Origin: Zoroaster sp. YZ-2022
Lineage: Eukaryota; Echinodermata; Asteroidea; Forcipulatida; Zoroasteridae
NCBI GenBank assembly: GCA_029582265.1
Contig: CM055816.1
Coordinates: 98,673,039-98,737,038, forward strand
Direction of reading: 5' to 3'
DNA length: 64,000 nt
The translations under genes and the position numbers were made by a program. The notes under the pieces are model-generated. The model saw only the letters and a program-made list of their open reading frames with translations, did not search any database and was not told where the DNA came from. Below are positions 59,660 through 64,000 of the stretch, piece by piece. Numbering within the stretch: position 1 is the stretch's first letter; each line of letters opens with the position of its first letter.

Positions 59660-59889
59660 GTTGGTTTAGTTTAATAATGATTTGAAAATTGTTGGACGGT
59701 TTTTGAAGGGTTGCTGTCATTACACCACTCTGGGTGAAACACCTAACACATTTGCATTGTGCGTGAAACACTTCCTATTTTTTGTACCAAATTGTTTTTA
59801 TTTCTCATTACAATTTCTGAAATACTGTCTCTAGTTCAATGCTCAGGACTTAAATCAAAAGTAAATCAACTATAATAACAAAAACTTAC

Positions 59890-59995
59890 GCAAAATAGGG
59901 TTCAATCGCCGACACGGACTCATTTCCTGTATGATTGTTGCGCGATGGTTGGGGTGAGCTTGTTGCTGAAGTACTTGCTCTTTGAATTGTTGACA
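59890..59995 (-). CDS. candidate exon 4 (most downstream seen)
   Basis: Acceptor TTTGTTCCAG, donor GC/GTAAGT. Two frames are open over all 106 bases: the phase-matched one gives CQQFKEQVLQQQAHPNHRAT; another is Ser/Thr-rich (STIQRASTSATSSPQPSRNN). Confidence 0.4.
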
Positions 59996-62007
59996 CTGGA
60001 ACAAATATCAGATGTTAAGTGTCAATAGTGCAATTTGAAGAAACGATCAGTATCAATTAAATCACCAAATGGCCAATTGTTAAGCACAATTGAGAACTAC
60101 GTGCAAGACAAATCAGTAAGAGGTGAGAGCCATCAGCAGACACTCCTTAAATATCCCTCGAGACATATCTCTTTGATTTGTAAGTATAATTGAAAAAAAA
60201 ATGGCAGATGGAATACAAGAAGAGAATTTATACAGCTGACCCACACTGTTTTTGGAGAAAGCAGACATACATTTTTTGGTACACTCACATGTTTTTCAGT
60301 TCAAATTTAAATTGCTACAGTGTATCAAGGGCAAACAAAGAAACAAATATAACATAGTCCTTCAAAACTCCCTGTCCACAATGCACAAACTCACTAATTT
60401 GAGTGTGGGCAATTCCATGTATCATACAGAACAGATACAGCCGAAGTCTGTTGCCAAAATGTGCCACATGACACCTGTAATTGTTCCAGTAGACTAAGGT
60501 GGAAACAAAGTCTCCAGCAGTTTGATGCAAATATCAGCCAATAAACAATTACAGGCAATTTGAAAAAAATGACTTTCTCATCGAAGAGTTTACCGACACG
60601 GTCGCTTTGGCGTCACCACTGCTGGTGGGGCTTGTGGTGTGGGCGGTACAGGGTGGTGCAGATGGTGCAGGTGATAGGGGATATGGTAGCCGGCTGTAGG
60701 TGATGTATGTGCTGTGCTTAAATCATGATCTGAACTCAGAATCGAATCTGAATACCGTCTTACTAACCCGACAGAACATTAACTTAGGAAATAACGGTGT
60801 GACTGTTTTCCCGGTCTGGCACGACGATATTGACCGGTTGGTGGCTGTGATGGCTCCGCTGTTAAATTTGGACCGAGCCGGCGACCAGCCATACCAACCA
60901 AGGTCTCTACCACGTAGTGAACCCCGGTTCTCAGCACTGTTATTCCCATTAATAAATCCTTTTTGTAGAAAAAATTGTTAAAACGGTTCAAACTTTAAAA
61001 ATGTTGCTTTGCCTTTTGTTGTACTCATGTTCCGAGGGGCCATGTTTACCGCCAATCAGTGAAGGCTCTGCTGGATGTAAACAACACCATGGGTTTTATA
61101 CGCGCGCACCTGTTCCCACATCAAAAATTGATACATTTCAGCGCGTGCGCGCAGTGCCAGCGAAACTAAAATGCATAAACATGGTGGGACACTGGCGCAC
61201 TAGCGCAAACACTATTGTGCAGTAACAATGTCGTGTGCTGTTTAGGAGCACGGCTTCCATTGTTGCTAGTTTCAGAGCCGGTCTCTTGTTAATACACCCT
61301 GTATGGGTTTTTGACCAATCAGAATCTATAAACTGTCAACAGTTCCCTAATGATTGATAGTATCGGGCTTTGACAATCAGAATCTATAAACTGTCCAAGG
61401 TTTAATGATTGATAAAACTTTACAGCAGCAGGAAAACAGAAATTGACAGATGAACCACATTTTACACAAGGTCAACATTTAAACAGAACACCCTTATATT
61501 TGTTATTAAAAATGTTACATACATGGTGAACCGTAAAAAAATCAAATAGTGACAATAACTGTAATATCTTAGGAAATTTTATTATTATGATTCATTTTAT
61601 TACTATGGTTGATTTAATGTGAAATTGGTGAACAAAAGACATTTTTTCAAGTTGATGAAAATTGGTCCTAAACTTCAGAATATATGGAGGGGGTACTTTG
61701 TTGTTAAGGTTAAATAGTTAATAAAGAACAATTTTTTATTACCTTGTACGTCTCTTAGTTCGACCCAAGTTGTCAATGTCTGTCGATTCTGCGTTAGAAC
61801 TATCCTCCAGTCTGCGTAATTTTCGATTTGCTTCATCCCAGTCATCTGAAAAATTACAGGATAAAAGTGTTTAACAAACTCAAGCGTATTGTGCAATGTT
61901 CTCACTGTGTGAGATTCAGCATACAGCGATTCAGCGATTTGTGACTTCTTTTTTTCCCCCTGGAAAGCGCTGTGGTACCTTGTGTAAGAGCGCTCTATAA
62001 ATGTCTG

Positions 62008-62051
<44 letters not shown>

Positions 62052-62773
62052 GCATACACATGAACAACGAACCTGTAAAATTTTGACTCAATCCGCCATT
62101 TGAGTCAGGCAAAAATAGTGAAAACAGCATGTAAACACATGTCCTTTAAATTTTTGTTATTTGGTAATCGAAATAAAACAATGCTATTTTTCTTGACTGT
62201 CTTTGACTGCACTTCAGACATAAATATTTCTCTGGAAGATTGGTACTGGTATGAACTTTATAATCGGTGTAGCCTTTAACACTGATACTCCAGCACCTGC
62301 ATGTGTACTTAAGTACAAGCAAGTACTCAGCCCATACTTTTCAACTATCAGGTACTCAAAATAGTTTGGACCTCGCCCTGTGCTCTTGACTCTTTGTGCT
62401 TGGATTCTGCACGGACTCTGGCATTCTGGCATTGGTACTTTAAGTCTAGTAATATACGTATATATTGTCTCACAATTCACTTACACTACTATCACCTGCT
62501 TAATCCCCTTAGATTAATGAACCATTTCGTCATTACTAATTTGTCCCAAATAGATCCTATATGAGTGTTATGCAAGGTCATCTAAGATAGGAATTGAAAT
62601 GAAGCTATAGCCCTACATAACAAAATGCACAGCTGATTTTTTTATCGAAAACAGTCTTTGTTGAACTTTGCTTGTAGTAAACCACTCCTTGATGGGGAAA
62701 TGACTTCAATCATCTCCAGGGACTCTCCTTCGTCTACAAGCATTATACCATGTATTGCGTCATCATGGGGAGG
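59890..62773 (-). CDS. candidate multi-exon host gene, four exons (partial)
   Basis: Four segments with GT-AG borders on the - strand join in phase: 62773-62683 (ends with one spare base), 61845-61743 (takes one, leaves two), 60693-60594 (takes one, ends on a codon) and 59995-59890. The second has a charged pattern, DWDEANRKLRRLEDSSNAES followed by TDIDN and basic KRR. This resembles the (Y/W)-x-E-A-R..K..AE..S(D/N)..S segment that precedes the linker in DUF4806-type animal proteins. The third is Pro/Ser/Thr-rich like that linker. Function is unknown. The gene would continue into or beyond the gap at its 3' end and upstream of 62773. Confidence 0.4.
60594..60693 (-). CDS. candidate exon 3, Pro/Ser-rich
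   Basis: Acceptor CACCTACAG, donor GTGTCG/GTAAAC, 100 bases. In the phase set by exon 2 it reads RLPYPLSPAPSAPPCTAHTT and then SPTSSGDAKATVS, an open low-complexity linker. Confidence 0.4.
61312..61415. repeat. short tandem duplication
   Basis: CAATCAGAATCTATAAACTG, with TGATTGATA following, occurs twice about 60 bases apart. Confidence 0.8.
61743..61845 (-). CDS. candidate exon 2, charged segment
   Basis: Strong borders: acceptor ATTTTTCAG and donor CAAG/GTAATA, 103 bases, two spare bases at each end. The only fully plausible frame is highly charged and ends in GRTKRR. This is the best-supported exon of the chain. Confidence 0.5.
61960..62051 (+). mobile_element. SINE/LINE 3' tail fragment with (ATT)n
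   Basis: AGAGCGCTCTATAAATGTCT followed by about 14 copies of TTA. It resembles the tail of the SINE at 44204-44545 (CGCTATAAAT...(ATT)n), so both may end in the 3' sequence of the same partner LINE. No tRNA-like head is visible here. Confidence 0.55.
62683..62773 (-). CDS. candidate exon 1
   Basis: Acceptor CCCCTTTAG, donor AGTG/GTTTAC, leaving one G that makes a GAT codon with exon 2. It reads PPHDDAIHGIMLVDEGESLE, then MIEVISPSRS. The same frame continues upstream for about 100 bases to 62875, interrupted only by the TAG of the proposed acceptor, so the true 5' border could be near 62875. Confidence 0.35.
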
Positions 62774-62875
62774 CTAAAGGGGCACAGTTATTCCCATCAA
62801 GCATACGTAGTTGGGATTAATGCTGCCAGGGTCTTCATCCCGTAGTGAACTCTGCTGCCACTTATAAAATGTATT

Positions 62876-64000
62876 CTGGGTACGTTTCTTACCTATATAG
62901 AAATATTTACCCTATTCATTAAGGGTTTCACAATTTTTGATAATTTGAAACTTGGAACCCAATACCACAAAAGAACTGCGATGTTTTTATATCAGCACTA
63001 AAGTACAACAATATGCTGTATGTGAACTATACGCCGTTGTTTTTCAGTTAGAAAACTCTGCCAGAAAATATGTACAAAAAATGAAAACATATTAATTAGG
63101 CAAAGGTGACATACATGATATACAAGAATGAACTCATTAAGATCCCAAGTATGTTAGTTTCAATTTCAATTTGAAAAATGACACTTGGACAACAGGCATG
63201 GTGGGGGACCCTACAATTTAATCCCACCTAACTGTAAAAACCTGATCTTACTGCACTGTTCTCCCGCAGTTTAATTAAGGAACTAGTCCAGCTGGAACAG
63301 TATTCACAAGTGCTCTTTTGCAAGACAGGAACTAACCTACATGTACATATATGTACTAACCAGCTATGTTTTGGAAAGAATACTCGAGTACATGTGTACA
63401 TGTACATCAATCGTTCGGTGCCATGGACACATTCTGCTAGTCAATTCACTTTTGATCCACTCTCCCCCAATCAGACACTGCTTTGTTGAGCTACACAAAC
63501 TGATGCAAAAGAGGAATAAGAATGTGAGACTCCTTGTAGAAGGGAAGCTCTGATGTATTTACAGCTAACCTCTGTCAATGCAACGCATCTATGGAACTCT
63601 GAAAGTGTTCAGATATTTTAAAATATTCCTAAATGAGATGAGGAAGTGGATATTTAAAGAAGTCTGAGGCTCTTTGAACGGATTAGAGAACATATGTACA
63701 TCGAATTATGTTTTTTGAAGAATATTCCGAATTAGGCCTTTATCATTACCTACATGGATACAATTATCTGCATTTTACCAGAGAAAAGCAAATTGCCAAT
63801 GAACATTTGTAAATCCGGGTATAACCTCTGTACGTGTATTGGGGAAGTGGTCCCTGCCCTATGTTTCTTTTTAGGCATATTATCTTTTGTTTTGGACGGT
63901 TTCAGGCTTCTTTGTCTCTTTCGTTTCTGAAGTTCTTATAATTTGCGATAACCGGATCATTTGGTTTTCTCAACATCCTTTTAAGTTTACCCAAGAAACT
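62876..64000. other. no recognised gene
   Basis: AT-rich DNA with ACATGTAC-type palindromic words at 63340-63410. I see no convincing exon, RNA or element up to the end of the window. Confidence 0.5.

Noticed and set aside
59076..59771. Frames spanning the N gap
   Set aside because: They consist mostly of unknown residues across the gap.

Overview
This is animal nuclear DNA, not bacterial. I see GT-AG exon borders, a tRNA-derived SINE, LTR retrotransposons, DNA-transposon remnants, microsatellites and a 500-base run of N. A gmr1-type element (integrase before reverse transcriptase), scattered TAGGCCTA words and a CYP3-clan P450 suggest a marine invertebrate, probably a deuterostome; the species is not decidable from the window.

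Layout. Positions 1-6984, about 14058-29690, 29946-32284 and 39839-40930 are one GC-rich, CpG-rich satellite family with a monomer near 567 bp. It lies in + orientation at 1-3058 and 29946-40930, and in - orientation at 3059-29690. Each monomer carries an inverted repeat with arms of about 120 nt around a loop of about 70 nt. Two stretches show higher-order periods of about 2.09 kb and 1.135 kb. The many long reading frames in these blocks are by-products of GC-rich, self-complementary sequence and are not listed as genes.

The array is interrupted twice. At 6985-14057 sits a 3'-truncated gmr1-like Ty3/gypsy element (order gag-PR-INT-RT-RH, - strand) with AT-rich flanking DNA. At 32285-39838 sits a 7.55 kb sequence that is almost entirely a decayed inverted repeat. 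It splits one satellite monomer cleanly and looks like an old fold-back transposon; a single C2H2 zinc-finger reading frame survives in its left arm.

Positions 42672-49566 hold a second Ty3/gypsy element with two LTRs, PBS, PPT and the usual RT-RH-INT order, broken by frameshifts. A tRNA-type SINE with a 7-bp target duplication is nested in its integrase. From 52070 to about 54830 lie four collinear remnants of a cytochrome P450 on the + strand. A 503-bp Harbinger-like MITE is at 57278-57780, and an assembly gap is at 59160-59659. From 59890 to 62773 a chain of four candidate exons on the - strand keeps reading phase across its junctions and may be the only live host gene here. The remaining DNA is AT-rich with no recognised gene.
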